From: Muraenolepis orangiensis | Taxonomy: Eukaryota > Chordata > Actinopteri > Gadiformes > Muraenolepididae | DNA: 64,000 bases | Assembly: GCA_027704905.1 (NCBI GenBank) | Contig: CM051019.1 | Span: 24,912,986 to 24,976,985 of the forward strand | Direction of reading: 5' to 3' | The notes under the pieces: model-generated | The model's input: the letters and a program-made list of their open reading frames with translations, nothing else | The model's database searches: none | Told to the model about the DNA's origin: nothing | Program-made: the position numbers and the translations under genes | Part shown: positions 32,390 through 42,839 of the stretch, in pieces | How positions within the stretch are numbered: position 1 is the stretch's first letter | Layout of the letters: the number at the start of each line of letters is the position of its first letter

Positions 32390-34913
32390 TGTACAGTCTC
32401 TGGACAATAAGTTAAGCGAACTACAGGCTCGTATTCAATTCCACCGGGAAACTAGGGACAATTGTATTATCTGCCTTACGGAGACATGGATGTCGGAGGG
32501 GGTTACCGACGTAGCTATCGAGCCGACGGGATTTTCCGTACACCGGGCGGACAGAACAAAGGCTCTCTCCGGTAAAGATCGCGGAGGGGGGGTATGTCTC
32601 ATGATAAACAGATCTTGGTGCAACCAAAGTCATGTACATCCCCTCAAGTCTTTTTGTTCCCCGGACCTGGAGTACCTGATGCTTATGTGCCGTCCATACT
32701 GGCTACCTCGGGAGTTTACAGCGGTAACCGTGACCGCTGAGTCGGCCCACCCCGAGGCTGCTCTCATCGTGGCGGGGGACTTCAACAAGGCGAACCTGAA
32801 GAAGGTTCTCCCGAAGTTCTACCAACACATAAAGAGCAACACACGGGGCGAGCGGATCCTCGACCACTGCTACACTCCCTTCCGTGATGGCTACAAGGCC
32901 CTCCTCCGCCCACCGTTCGGCAAATCAGATCACCGCTCTATCCAGCTACTCCCCGCCTATAGGCAGAGACTGAAGCAGCAACCGATCGCTGTGAGGGAGG
33001 TCCAATGCTGGTCGGACCAATCAGATTCTACGCTGCAGGATTGTTTTGATCACGCTGACTGGCACATGTTCCGCGTTGCCTCGGACAATAACATCAACGA
33101 GTACGCGTCGTCGGTCACCGGGTTCATCAAGAAGTGCATAGATGACGTTGTTCCGACCAAGTCGGTTCGGATATATCCCAACCAGAAACCGTGGATTAAC
33201 GGCGATGTTCGCGCTGCCCTACATGCGCGTAACGCCGCCTTTGGTTCCGGGAATACGGAGGAATATACGAGAGCCCGTTACGACCTCCGTAAGACCATCG
33301 TCACTGCCAAGCGGGAGTATAAGGACAGAGTGGAAGATAAATTCAAGAAACACGATGCGAGGGGTATGTGGCAGGGGCTGCAGACGATAACGAACTTCAG
33401 AGGGAGAACCAGTTGTGTAGAGAACTCCCCTACCTCCCTCCCAGGAGAGCTAAATACATTTTTTGCTCGGTTCGACGTAAACGGCAGCCCGCCGAAGCCA
33501 GCACCGACTGGGGAGACCAGCCAGCTGCGCATCTCGGAGGCGGATGTGCGCCGCACCTTTAAGCGGCTGAACATCCGTAAGGCGGCAGGCCCCGACGACA
33601 TCCCGGGCCGCGTCCTCAGAGCATGCGCAGACCAGTTGGCAGGAGTCTTTGCAGACATCTTCAACCTCTCCCTGTCCCAGGCTGTTGTCCCCGCGGTCTT
33701 CAAGATATCCACCATCGTGCCTGTCCCTAAACAAACCAAGGTAACATGCCTGAATGACTACAGACCTGTGGCCCTCACCTCGATCGTCAGCAAATGCTTT
33801 GAGAGGTTGGTCAAGGACTTTATTTGCTCCGTGTTACCTACCACGCTGGACCCATGGCAATTTGCATATCGTCAAAATAGATCGACGGACGACGCAATTG
33901 CCATGGCCCTCCACACTGCCCTTTCCCACCTGGAGGGTAAGAACTGTTATGTGCGAATGCTGTTTGTGGACTACAGCTCAGCATTCAACACAATAGTTCC
34001 TGCCAAGCTCGACACCAAGCTGAGAGGTCTAGGCGTACCCCCATCCATGTGCAGCTGGATACTGAACCTCCTGTCGGACCGCCGCCAGGTGGTGAGGATG
34101 GGCAGCACCACATCAGAGCCACTGACCCTCAACACGGGAGCCCCCCAGGGATGCGTGCTGAGTCCTCTCCTCTACTCCCTCTACACCCACGACTGCATGG
34201 CTATGCACAGCTCCAACGTCATCGTCAAGTTTGCTGACGACACGACAGTGATGGGCCTGATCGCCGGCGACGACGAGACAGCCTACAGGGAGGAGGTCGG
34301 ATCGCTGGAGCAGTGGTGCCAGGAGAACAGCCTCGCCCTCAACGTCAAGAAGACCAAGGAGCTGATCGTGGACTTCAGGAGGCAGAGGGGAGAGCACAGC
34401 CCTATCTCCATCGACGGCGTTGCAGTAGAGAGGGTCAGCAGCTTCAAGTTCCTCGGCGTGCACATCTCCGAGGACCTCACATGGTCCACGCACACCACAC
34501 ACGTGGTGAAAAGGGCCCAACAACGCCTGTATTTTCTCAGGCGTCTGAAGAAATTCAGCATGGGCCCCCGCATCCTGAGAACATTCTACAACGGCACCAT
34601 CGAGAGTGTTCTGACAGGGTGTATCACCGCCTGGTACGGGAACTGCACGGCACTCGAGCGCAGAGCGCTTCAAAGGGTGGTGCGGACGGCCCAGTATATC
34701 GTTGGAGGTGAGCTCCCCTCCCTCCTGGACATTTACAACCAGCGGTGCGTGGCCAAGGCCAAAAGAATTATAAAAGACATTGCCCACCCCAGCCACGAAC
34801 TTTACTCACTATTACCGTCAGGCAGGCGATACCGCAGTATCAAGTGTCGTACAAATAGGCTTAGAGATAGCTTCCACAGTCAGGCCATCAGGCTGCTGAA
34901 CAAGGGCGTATAA
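32364..34913 (+). CDS. LINE C endonuclease-reverse transcriptase ORF
   Basis: The first ATG is at 32490, but conserved APE text starts upstream (LLANVQSLDNKLSELQ, ICLTETWMSEG). APE: IVAGDFNKANLKKVLP and PPFGKSDHRSIQLLP. RT: NIRKAAGPDDIPGRVLRACA, VPVPKQTKVTCLNDYRPVAL, MLFVDYSSAFNTIVPAKLD (catalytic Asp), GAPQGCVLSPLLYSLYTHDC and KFADDTTVMGLI (FADD). The C-terminus has FKFLGVHISEDLTW and SVLTGCITAWYGNC. It is uninterrupted over 807 codons after the ATG, so this is a recent copy. Except for the C7 shift upstream it would be full length. Confidence 0.9.
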   Translation, partial: PLPTILLANVQSLDNKLSELQARIQFHRETRDNCIICLTETWMSEGVTDVAIEPTGFSVHRADRTKALSGKDRGGGVCLMINRSWCNQSHVHPLKSFCSPDLEYLMLMCRPYWLPREFTAVTVTAESAHPEAALIVAGDFNKANLKKVLPKFYQHIKSNTRGERILDHCYTPFRDGYKALLRPPFGKSDHRSIQLLPAYRQRLKQQPIAVREVQCWSDQSDSTLQDCFDHADWHMFRVASDNNINEYASSVTGFIKKCIDDVVPTKSVRIYPNQKPWINGDVRAALHARNAAFGSGNTEEYTRARYDLRKTIVTAKREYKDRVEDKFKKHDARGMWQGLQTITNFRGRTSCVENSPTSLPGELNTFFARFDVNGSPPKPAPTGETSQLRISEADVRRTFKRLNIRKAAGPDDIPGRVLRACADQLAGVFADIFNLSLSQAVVPAVFKISTIVPVPKQTKVTCLNDYRPVALTSIVSKCFERLVKDFICSVLPTTLDPWQFAYRQNRSTDDAIAMALHTALSHLEGKNCYVRMLFVDYSSAFNTIVPAKLDTKLRGLGVPPSMCSWILNLLSDRRQVVRMGSTTSEPLTLNTGAPQGCVLSPLLYSLYTHDCMAMHSSNVIVKFADDTTVMGLIAGDDETAYREEVGSLEQWCQENSLALNVKKTKELIVDFRRQRGEHSPISIDGVAVERVSSFKFLGVHISEDLTWSTHTTHVVKRAQQRLYFLRRLKKFSMGPRILRTFYNGTIESVLTGCITAWYGNCTALERRALQRVVRTAQYIVGGELPSLLDIYNQRCVAKAKRIIKDIAHPSHELYSLLPSGRRYRSIKCRTNRLRDSFHSQAIRLLNKGV

Positions 34914-35206
34914 CATATAACAATGTATATTTTATTACATTGATTTATATATATATATTGCTCTTTTCTGTGCTGATTTTTGCATTTTATAAATTGCATT
35001 TTTTATTTTTATTTTTATTTTATTTTATATTCTTTATTCTATTTTTTATTCTATTTTTATCTATTTTTTATTTTTTATCTTATTTTATAACTGCTGTCTG
35101 TCGTCGGGTATTGCACACAAGATTTTCACATCACTGCTTTATACTAAACTGTAAACTGTGAAGTGACAATAAACTTGACTTGACTTGACTTGACTTGACT
35201 TGGTTC

Positions 35207-35640
35207 CATGAGGTCTTGGCTAAGGTCCCCTAGCCAATATACCATAGCAGCGTCTTCTTCTACCATCATGGATAACTGATGATATTCAGAAGGTAGTTCT
35301 ACCTGACAGCCGTCAGGTGTGCATTTCACTGTACAGTTCAATTTACATAGTGTATCTCTTCTAAGAAGTCCAATAGGGGTGTTTTGTTTTTTTTTACACA
35401 AGAATAGGTAAAATAGCTCTTTGATTCTTGTATCGGAGTTCCACCGGTTTTGTGGTGGGTATCAGCTGTTTTATTCCCTCAAATCCGACTGTCCTTATAT
35501 GTTTTCCAGACATAGGGAGGTGTGTCACGTGCGACGATTGTTAACCTTCACACAGATGGTAGATTCCTTTTCCGGCCTATACACCACCAGCTGACACCCC
35601 CCTTTCGGATTCTCTGGGCACCCCTATAACCCTTCCGGGC
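35207..35640 (-). pseudogene. Retroviral protease remnant
   Basis: Frames show TVGFEGIKQLIPTTKPVELR, then after a shift at a T10 run (about 35386-35395) PIGLLRRDTLCKLNCTVKCT. The L-L-x-R-D-x-L end is a recognised retropepsin C-terminal signature. The catalytic D-T/S-G is not found upstream. It is cut at 35206 by LINE C. Confidence 0.6.
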
Positions 35641-35664
35641 CCCTATATGGGTTTACCGGTCCCT

Positions 35665-35790
35665 GGGGTGGCTGTTGCTGCCACCGCGGTTCTTGGGTTG
35701 GCTGTTGCTGCCACTGCGGTTCTTGGGTTGGCTGTTGCTGCCACTGCGGTTCTTGGGTTGGCTGTTGCTGCCATCACAGTTCTTGGGTTG
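35665..35790. repeat. 30-bp tandem repeat at the gag-pro junction, about 4 copies
   Basis: The unit gctgttgctgccactgcggt plus tcttgggttg occurs four times. It overlaps the last codons of gag (RPTQEL) and probably arose after insertion. Confidence 0.9.
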
Positions 35791-37780
35791 GCCGCTTTCT
35801 GTACCCTCTTTTATTTCTTTCTCCATCTATCCTGTCTTTGTAGGGGCAGTTGCAAAAATGGTGCCCAGCCTGTCCACATAGAAAACATTTCATATTTGGA
35901 TGTAGCTCTGGATTGTACCCTTGTTTTCCAATGTTTCCTATTCCTCCTTGCCCCCCATCTTGTTGTTGTCCAGAGTTGGGCTGTAGGTAAGGGGGCAGAG
36001 GAGCAGCCTGTCTTGGGGGTGGCTGTATTTGTTGCGGTTGAGGTGGATTCTGCAGAACTGCAGCCTCTTTCATTAATTGCATTTGGTTTACTTTCCTGAT
36101 TGTCTCCTGATCTTGTTCCTTCAGAGTATGTTCCTTTTTGCGATACAGTTCCACCTGATGTGTTATGTGGTCCATGTAGACATTCTTGTCCATGCTTCTC
36201 AGTCCCACTACTTCTGCCAGTTTGCTTTTGACTGACAAGGGCAATCCCTGCTGGATCTTTTCTCTCATAATAGATTGCTCCAGGAAGTTTATGTCCGCAT
36301 CTTTCCCTGTGATATCTCTCCACCGTTGATGTGCGCGGTTCACATAGGCTCTAGGGTTCTCAGCTTCTCTCATTGGTTCAATGTCAATACTGTCTGGATG
36401 AACATTGGTAGGATATGCGTCTCTCAAAGCTTTCCACACGCGTCCTCTGTTCGCTGCAAAGAGCTCTGGGTCGTATACTGCTGTGTCGACAAATCTTTGG
36501 AGCCCAGCTGACATCAGAATTTCTTCCATCGTAGACACACCCATCAGAGTTGCCAAAAGTTTTTTGATGTCTCCCATGCCAAGCTGTGTCCCTATAAGGG
36601 CCTCATCCATTTTTGAAGTCCATGGGTGTCCTCCCTCCTGGATTACGGGCAATTTTTCCATTATTTGAGACATGTCCGTATTTGCCCATGGTTTGTATTC
36701 CAAATTCTGCCCTCTAACCAACACTGGGCAGTTTTTCGGTATTCTGCGCTTTGACTTCTTTCGTTCCCCTCGCTGTTCTTCTTGGATGTTAAAGAGTTTT
36801 TCCTTAATCCCTTCCTCCTGTCGGCAAAGGCCTTTCATCGTTTTCACTAAGGAGCGCAGCTGTCTTTTGGCCAAACTTATTTCAGCTCCTAATTTTCCCT
36901 TTGATGCACCGATAGATCTCAATTCTTTGTTAATTCTGGTAACTTCTTCGTCCATCTCGTCTATCATTCCTTTCCTGGGTGAGACTGTAGAAGAACCTCC
37001 AGCTTCTGATCCTTCGATATCCTCTCCACTGTCTTCTTCACTGCTACTTGAACTGCTTTCAGTCTCCTCTTTGCAGCTGACTTTTCTCCCTTCTCTTTCA
37101 GCTTTCGCCAGCAACTTTCTGATCTGTAGGTCATACCCTCCAGCGCACTGGTCTTCGTCACTAGAGCTCTGTCCATGGCCTTTTGACCTTTCCTTCTCTC
37201 CATGTTTTTTCCTCGTCTTCCGCGATGATGTTTTTGCAAGGTTGACGGTTCTCTGATTTGGGGATGATGACCTCTGTTTCTTACTTTTACGATCTGGTTG
37301 AAGTTGGTCCGAGTTTGGGATTGGCATTTGTGGATACAGACTAGTGAGCGTGTCTTTTCCCTCGTACGGTGGTGGAGTCACCACTGGAGACATGTGTGAA
37401 AATGGGGTGTTCATTTTGTCCGTAAGTTTCTCCGCTTCATAGTTCCTATCCAGGGCTTTCTCTCTTCTGTTTTGTGCATCTTTTTGCATCTTCTGTCCTT
37501 CTGCCTTGAATAGTTCTAAAACTGCTGTTTCTAAAACGTGCTTGCTCGTTCGGTTATGACCCTTTCTCCATGTCGTCTGTTCGGACTTATATGTGTTTAT
37601 AAGCACCTCCATTTGCTTTATAACCTCTGGATCAAACGTGCCTTCTTCTGGCCAGGGCTGATCGATGTGAGCCCATCTCTTATTCCATTTTTTGGACACT
37701 TTGCCAATTTATTTTATTAATGGGTTGTTCTTCTTTACCATGCCCACTGGAGTGGACGGCTTGTCTGAAGCCATTTCCAT
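35774..37780 (-). pseudogene. Retroviral gag, nearly complete, with an in-frame stop near the N-terminus
   Basis: An ATG at 37780-37778 opens the frame (MEMASDKPSTPVGMVKKNN), but a TAA at 37711-37709 interrupts it. From there 641 codons are open to 35774. Counting from the VSKKW codon at 37699: PPPY late-domain motif at about 109-112; Ser/Lys-rich and acidic spacer; coiled-coil-like basic helix at about 255-310; capsid-like part at about 340-520 with ENPRAYVNRAHQRWRDITG; Gln/Pro-rich segment; one CCHC zinc knuckle CFLCGQAGHHFCNC at about 605-618. A single knuckle is usual for gammaretrovirus-type Gag. The length is on the long side. Confidence 0.85.
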
Positions 37781-38607
37781 GGTTGTTATTGCCAGTGGTT
37801 ACAAATATTTATGAAACTATCCCTTAAACAAATTTATAAAACAATCTGTTCATTAAATAACACACTTGATAGTAATCTTACGAATGAACAAAATACATAA
37901 ACCAATCAATCAAATTAGTCGGCAAAACAATACCCCAAACAAAACAAATCAAATGAATCAAATCAATGAATGAATGAATCAAATAAAACAAAATCAATCA
38001 ACGAATCAAATGAATGAATGAATGGATGAATCAAATAAAACAAAAACAATTAACGAATCAAATGAATGAATGAATGAATCAATCAAATAAAACAAAATCA
38101 ATCAACGAATCAAATGAATGAATGAATGAATAAATCAAATAAAACAACTTCCACTAATCAATAAGCCAAATTATTCAATGAATTAATCAAATAAAACAAT
38201 ATCAATCAATGAATCAAATTGATCAATGAATGAATGAATCAAATAGAACAAAATCAATCAACGAATCAAATGAATGAATGAATGGATGAATCAAATAAAA
38301 CAAAAACAATCAATGAATCAAATGAATGAATGAATGGATTAATCAAATAAAACAAAATCAATAAAACAACGAATCAAATTAATGAATGAATTAATCAAAT
38401 AAAACAAAATCAATCAATGAATCAAATTGATCAATGAATGAATGAATCAAATAAAACAAAATCAATCAACAAATCAAATGAATCAACAAACAAGGGATTG
38501 CAACCCCTATATTGTTTTATAGCAGCTTAGCTGCTTCTTATCCTTTCAAAAGTTCAAACCTGTGTGTGTGTGTGTGTGTGTGTACGAGAGAGAGCTAGAG
38601 AGAGAGA

Positions 38608-38688
<81 letters not shown>

Positions 38689-40140
38689 TGAGAGAGGGGG
38701 TTTAACTGAGTATGGTTCTGACCTCAGATCCCTACTGGCTGTCCAAGGAATTGGTGCTTTGGCCTTGTAATCTCACTAATATAAAATATAAACAGTTATT
38801 TTCTTATTGAAATCTGTATGAATGACCCAGCCGAAATGAATTAGCCATATTAATCCTACAGTCATACAAGAACATGAAATGTTTATAGGGAAACGATTAT
38901 AAGTGGCCCAGAAAACTGCGCCACATTTGAAAAAAGAAAGGATTAATAGCCTACATTCAACCTAAAGCGCGCTGAAAACTAGATTTAAGTTATTAAACTT
39001 CTGAAAGATAAACCAAGAAGGTAAGCTTTACCTCTGGTAGTAGGTTATTTACTCACATCACGTGGAAACAACCCATATGTTCCATACAAAGAACAGAACA
39101 AAGGAGAGACCATTCTTCTCTCTTCATTTGCATACTAACAACCTCGTCATCGGGTTGGATTTACATTGGGATCATGGCGACTCAGACTCTTGCCTCTTCC
39201 ATGAGGCAAGAGTCCATGAAATAACCACGAGGTCCACAATTGACCACAATTTATCACGTGTGCTACCAAGGCCTACAGTATCACAAATAACCACATCTAC
39301 CATGAAATAACTACGAGGTCCACAAAGGGCTCCAATTTATCAACATGCTACCAAGGCCTACAGTATCACCTTAATTTCCCTCGGGATTAATAAAGTTTTC
39401 TGAATCTGAATCTGAATCTGAATCACAAAGAACCACATCTACCATGAAATAACCACGAGGTCCACAAAGGGCCCCAATTTACCAACATGCTACCAAGGCC
39501 TACAGTATCACAAAGAACCACATCTACCATGAAATAACCACGAGGTCCACAAAGGGCCCCAATTTACCAACATATAACATGTGTTCTTTAGTATCTTCCA
39601 AGGCACGCTTATGGTACGCTTATAACGGTAACTTACTTATTTTGATTAGACTTGATGATACTTTTATGATACTTAAAGTGGTAGCTTACTGATTTTTATT
39701 CGAATTTATGTTTTATGATACTCTTAAAGTGGTAACTTACTTATTTTTTATTAGAATTTATGTTTTATGATACTCTTAAAGTGGTAACTTACTTATTTTT
39801 TATTAGAGTTTATGTTTTATGATACTCTTAAAGTGGTAACTTACTTATTTTTTATTAGAGTTTATGTTTTATTGTACTCTTAAAGTGGTACATTCACTCT
39901 TAATTTTTAGCGGACATGTGAATTACTCTATTCCATCCAATAAACCCCAAAGGAGGTCCTTTTCGATTTGGTCAACTGTTAACCATAGCCTTAATCTTAG
40001 TCAATAAAAGCAGACGCACTTAAGCGCTCTGAGGAAGATGTTTAGAGCTTACCTCAAACCCCGGCCTGATCAGTGGCCGGTGCCCACGTGTGCTCGCTTC
40101 ACCGACAGCAGCTGGTCAACAATCGTTTTAACCAAATCCT
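37781..40140 (-). repeat. Repeat-rich retroviral leader between PBS and gag
   Basis: 37946-38490: degenerate minisatellite of about 55-60 bp built of aatcaaatgaatgaatgaat and caaataaaacaaaatcaatc. 38562-38690: (GT)n, (GA)n. 39270-39580: about 90-bp repeat (ctaccatgaaataaccacga ggtccacaaa), 3-4 copies. 39670-39890: about 58-bp repeat (cttaaagtggtaacttactt), 4 copies. No ORF. A 2.4-kb leader is long for a retrovirus and is mostly expansion. Confidence 0.8.
39370..39423 (+). mobile_element. 54-bp LINE B-family 3' end inserted in the retroviral leader repeat
   Basis: ttaatttccctcgggattaa taaagttttc and then (tgaatc)n. It breaks one unit of the 90-bp repeat, with tcac/atcac on both sides. It is an extremely truncated insertion and younger than the repeat expansion. 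Confidence 0.85.
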
Positions 40141-40156
40141 GTTCGTGACGCCAATA
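40125..40156 (-). promoter_or_regulatory. Putative primer-binding site of the retrovirus
   Basis: Directly 3' of the 5' LTR (minus strand) comes AT and then TTGGCGTCACGAACAGGAT. A TGG start at this place is what a tRNA-primed PBS looks like. I cannot assign the tRNA with confidence. Confidence 0.6.
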
Positions 40157-40643
40157 TGTAGTATAATTTCTACTCGGTGGAATAAGAATCTTCTCAGAGG
40201 TCCGGATACTAAGTTCAAGGTGTTTATTGAACAAAGCATCAAATGAAAGCATCTGCTGCAGCGAGATGGAGCCTGCCGTGCCAATTCGCAGAACTGGCGA
40301 CGCGCTCCTTTACCAAACATTATATAGACAATAGCATCATAAAACATCCACTACTCCTAGTGGTCAAAGTAACAAACATCAACTTAATACTATTGGTCTG
40401 AGAGGTACAACCAGCACTCTGGTTGGTCACGGTGTCTTCATCGTCACGTCACAAGTTTACGGCTCAAACCCCCAAGGGGGGTCGCATTCCTGGCCATATC
40501 TGCTGGTCGCATCTCTGGCAACCCCAGGGGGTTGCATTCCTGGCAACGCCTTTTGGTCACCTCAACACGCATGGCCCTTACAATGCATACAGTATCACAG
40601 ATAGTGTTTTAGATTTATACCTAGTGTATAAAAATACACTACA
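40157..40643 (-). repeat. 5' LTR of the endogenous retrovirus
   Basis: 487 bp, TGTAGTG...ACTACA on the minus strand. The promoter would lie here; tatataatg (plus caaacattatatagac) on the minus strand gives a TATA-like box near 40316-40326. Flanked at 40644-40647 by CAGA. Confidence 0.95.
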
Positions 40644-40647
40644 CAGA

Positions 40648-40923
40648 CAAGACCTCTATGAGACTTTTCAAACCTTAAAACGTTATTTTTGGTTTCATTA
40701 AATGCAAACATATAATTAAATATCTATAGGTTGTAAGTAACCTCTTGCGACCCCATATTGATATCAGACAATCCCATGTTCGAACCCTGGAAAACACTGG
40801 TTCACACAAACCTCTTGTTGGAAGCTATAGTGTAATATACATAGTATAGTGTACTTGTTGTAGCATTATGATTAACATAGAACGCCCCCTACTAACATCA
40901 AACCAGATTGTTCTTAATGATAT
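40648..40923. other. Host flank between retrovirus and assembly gap
   Basis: No feature is seen. It is AT-rich. Confidence 0.5.
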
Positions 40924-41423
40924 NNNNNNNNNNNNNNNNNNNNNNNNNNNNNNNNNNNNNNNNNNNNNNNNNNNNNNNNNNNNNNNNNNNNNNNNNNNNN
41001 NNNNNNNNNNNNNNNNNNNNNNNNNNNNNNNNNNNNNNNNNNNNNNNNNNNNNNNNNNNNNNNNNNNNNNNNNNNNNNNNNNNNNNNNNNNNNNNNNNNN
41101 NNNNNNNNNNNNNNNNNNNNNNNNNNNNNNNNNNNNNNNNNNNNNNNNNNNNNNNNNNNNNNNNNNNNNNNNNNNNNNNNNNNNNNNNNNNNNNNNNNNN
41201 NNNNNNNNNNNNNNNNNNNNNNNNNNNNNNNNNNNNNNNNNNNNNNNNNNNNNNNNNNNNNNNNNNNNNNNNNNNNNNNNNNNNNNNNNNNNNNNNNNNN
41301 NNNNNNNNNNNNNNNNNNNNNNNNNNNNNNNNNNNNNNNNNNNNNNNNNNNNNNNNNNNNNNNNNNNNNNNNNNNNNNNNNNNNNNNNNNNNNNNNNNNN
41401 NNNNNNNNNNNNNNNNNNNNNNN
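40924..41423. other. Assembly gap (500 N)
   Basis: Exactly 500 N, a conventional placeholder, so the true size is unknown. It lies directly at the inner border of the inverted receptor block and its 18-bp minisatellite. Confidence 1.
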
Positions 41424-41439
41424 ACGGGACCCATATCAG

Positions 41440-41990
41440 AGTAACGGGGGTGAATGCGCGTGAGTGGTTGGATGGTGTGAGTGGGTGAAAGCGTGTGATT
41501 GGGTTGATGCTGTGTGAGTGTGTAAATATGTGTGAGTTTATGAATGCTTGTGAGTGGATAAAAGCGTGTGAGTGGGTGAATGCGTGTTATTGGTTGAATG
41601 CGTGTGAGTGGGTGAATGTGTGTGAATGGGTTATTGCGTGTGAGTGGGTAAATGCGTGTGAGAGGGTGAATGCGTGTGAGTGGGCCAATGCGGTTGAGTG
41701 GGCCAATGCCTGTGAGTGGGTGAATAACTGTGAGTGGATGAATGCCTGTGAGTGGGTGGATGCGTGTGAGTGGGTAAATGCGTTTGATTGGGTGAATGCA
41801 TGTGAGTGGGTGGTTGTGTGTCAGTGGTTGAATGTGTGTCAGTGGTTGAATATGGGTCAGTGTGTGAATGTGTCTAAGAGGGTGAATGCGTGTGACTGGG
41901 TGCATGGATGTGAGTGAGTGAATGCATGTGAGTCGGTGAATGCGTGAGAGTGGGTGGATGGTGTGAGTGGGTGAAAGCGTGTGAACTGAA
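41440..41990 (-). repeat. 18-bp minisatellite, inverted arm, array 1
   Basis: The same unit in minus orientation (gtgagtgggtgaatgcgt). It corresponds to 10006-10506 in the left arm. Confidence 0.95.
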
Positions 41991-42069
41991 TTCACTCAGA
42001 ACTGATAGACGGACAAAAAGGTGCCATTTGGAACACAACACAGCCCAAAGCAAGTTAGAGAAGACATAC

Positions 42070-42123
42070 CTTTCACTGTGTGGTCGGCTACGGTCGGGTT
42101 GGATGTGCTTGTGTTAGTTGTGC
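42070..42123 (-). CDS. 54-nt stalk exon (type T), inverted arm, copy 4
   Basis: Same coding sequence and splice borders as 9716-9769 but on the minus strand. Confidence 0.5.
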
Positions 42124-42503
42124 CTGTGGCTCCGTGTGGATTAGAAGCAAGGACAGAACAAAGAGAAACACAGAATTAGTATCTTCATCACTCTTTACAA
42201 CAAATATGACTGAAGATATCGTTTTGGACAAGATCTAGAGATATTTTTGATCTTGTATAAGTTACTGATTAATAACTGAAGTTCATGTCTAAATTGAGCT
42301 CATGTTTAATTAAAACTGAACAGGAGGATTTCATCATACGTTTGTCAGTGATAGATGTTAAATGGTAGATGATAGATGATGTCAGGTTTCAAACACACGT
42401 TCCTTAACTACAAGGACTTCCACTACCAAGTCATATCAGAGTAAAAGTGGATTGATAAAGACGACATTTTGAAACACGGCTCCACAAGACAGAAATTAAA
42501 TAC

Positions 42504-42551
42504 CTTTCGGTACAGTTGGGCTTGGTTTAGATGTGCTTGTGTAAGTTGGGC
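42504..42551 (-). CDS. 48-nt stalk exon (type A), inverted arm, copy 3
   Basis: Equivalent of 9267-9314. One base change turns a Thr codon into Pro (cttggtttag/agttgggctt side). Borders preserved. Confidence 0.45.
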
Positions 42552-42613
42552 CTGCTGCTCCTTGTGGATTAAAACCAAGAACAGAGCAAAGGCCAAAACA
42601 AAGACACGTGGAA

Positions 42614-42687
42614 TCAGTACAGAACAAGGGCAACGGTCAGCAAGACCGCTGTGCCTACCGCCACGCCCAGGGCTAACGGCCCTGTAG
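42614..42687 (-). CDS. Transmembrane exon, inverted arm
   Basis: Acceptor ctgtgttgcag. It reads the same GPLALGVAVGTAVLLTVALV helix and stops at TGA 42616-42614, as in 9131-9204. The fused downstream text (ctgtactgattccacgtgtc) is shared too, so the truncation predates the inversion/duplication. Confidence 0.5.
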
Positions 42688-42839
42688 CTGCAACACAGAG
42701 GGAGTTTCAGTTAAGTGAAGGAGTTCTGTCAAGGGCGGCGTCGGAGGCTCAGGGGGAAGGGAGGCGGTCATGTGGTTGAATCCCTGGCTGCTCCTAGTGA
42801 AGTGTTGAGGTTCCTGACCTGACCTGACCTTACCCTAAC

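Larger units (their letters stand above)
32027..35200 (+). mobile_element. LINE C: nearly intact LINE inserted in the retrovirus
   Basis: 3174 bp between copies of TGGTTC (32021-32026 and 35201-35206), the apparent target duplication. It ends in (ttgac)n after an AT-rich 3' UTR with aataaa near 35168. It is opposite in strand to the retrovirus and lies in its pro-pol. It belongs to the same broad family as LINE B: same domain order and same hydrophobic protein start. Confidence 0.9.
28060..40643 (-). mobile_element. Endogenous retrovirus (gamma/epsilon-like), young insertion, pol-defective
   Basis: Two 487-bp LTRs (28060-28546 and 40157-40643) flank 11.6 kb, with the 4-bp target duplication CAGA on both sides (28056-28059 and 40644-40647). 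Transcription is on the minus strand: 5' LTR at the right, then a PBS-like TTGGCGTCACGAACAGG, a repeat-rich leader, gag, protease remnant, LINE C, integrase end, an Ig-domain ORF with an Env-like membrane tail, polypurine tract and 3' LTR. Reverse transcriptase, RNase H and most of integrase are missing, so it could not move by itself. The integrase C-terminus, the CCHC knuckle and the PPPY motif point to a gammaretrovirus-related or epsilonretrovirus-related lineage. The 4-bp duplication agrees with that. Confidence 0.9.

Noticed and set aside
34113..34796. 227-codon antisense ORF inside LINE C (and antisense ORFs in other LINEs)
   Set aside because: Shadow frames of GC-rich RT coding sequence with no domain of their own.
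40125..40156. Naming the primer tRNA of the retrovirus
   Set aside because: The text after TGG fits several tRNAs partly; without a tRNA alignment I would be guessing.
40868..41995. ORFs spanning the gap
   Set aside because: Made of N codons.
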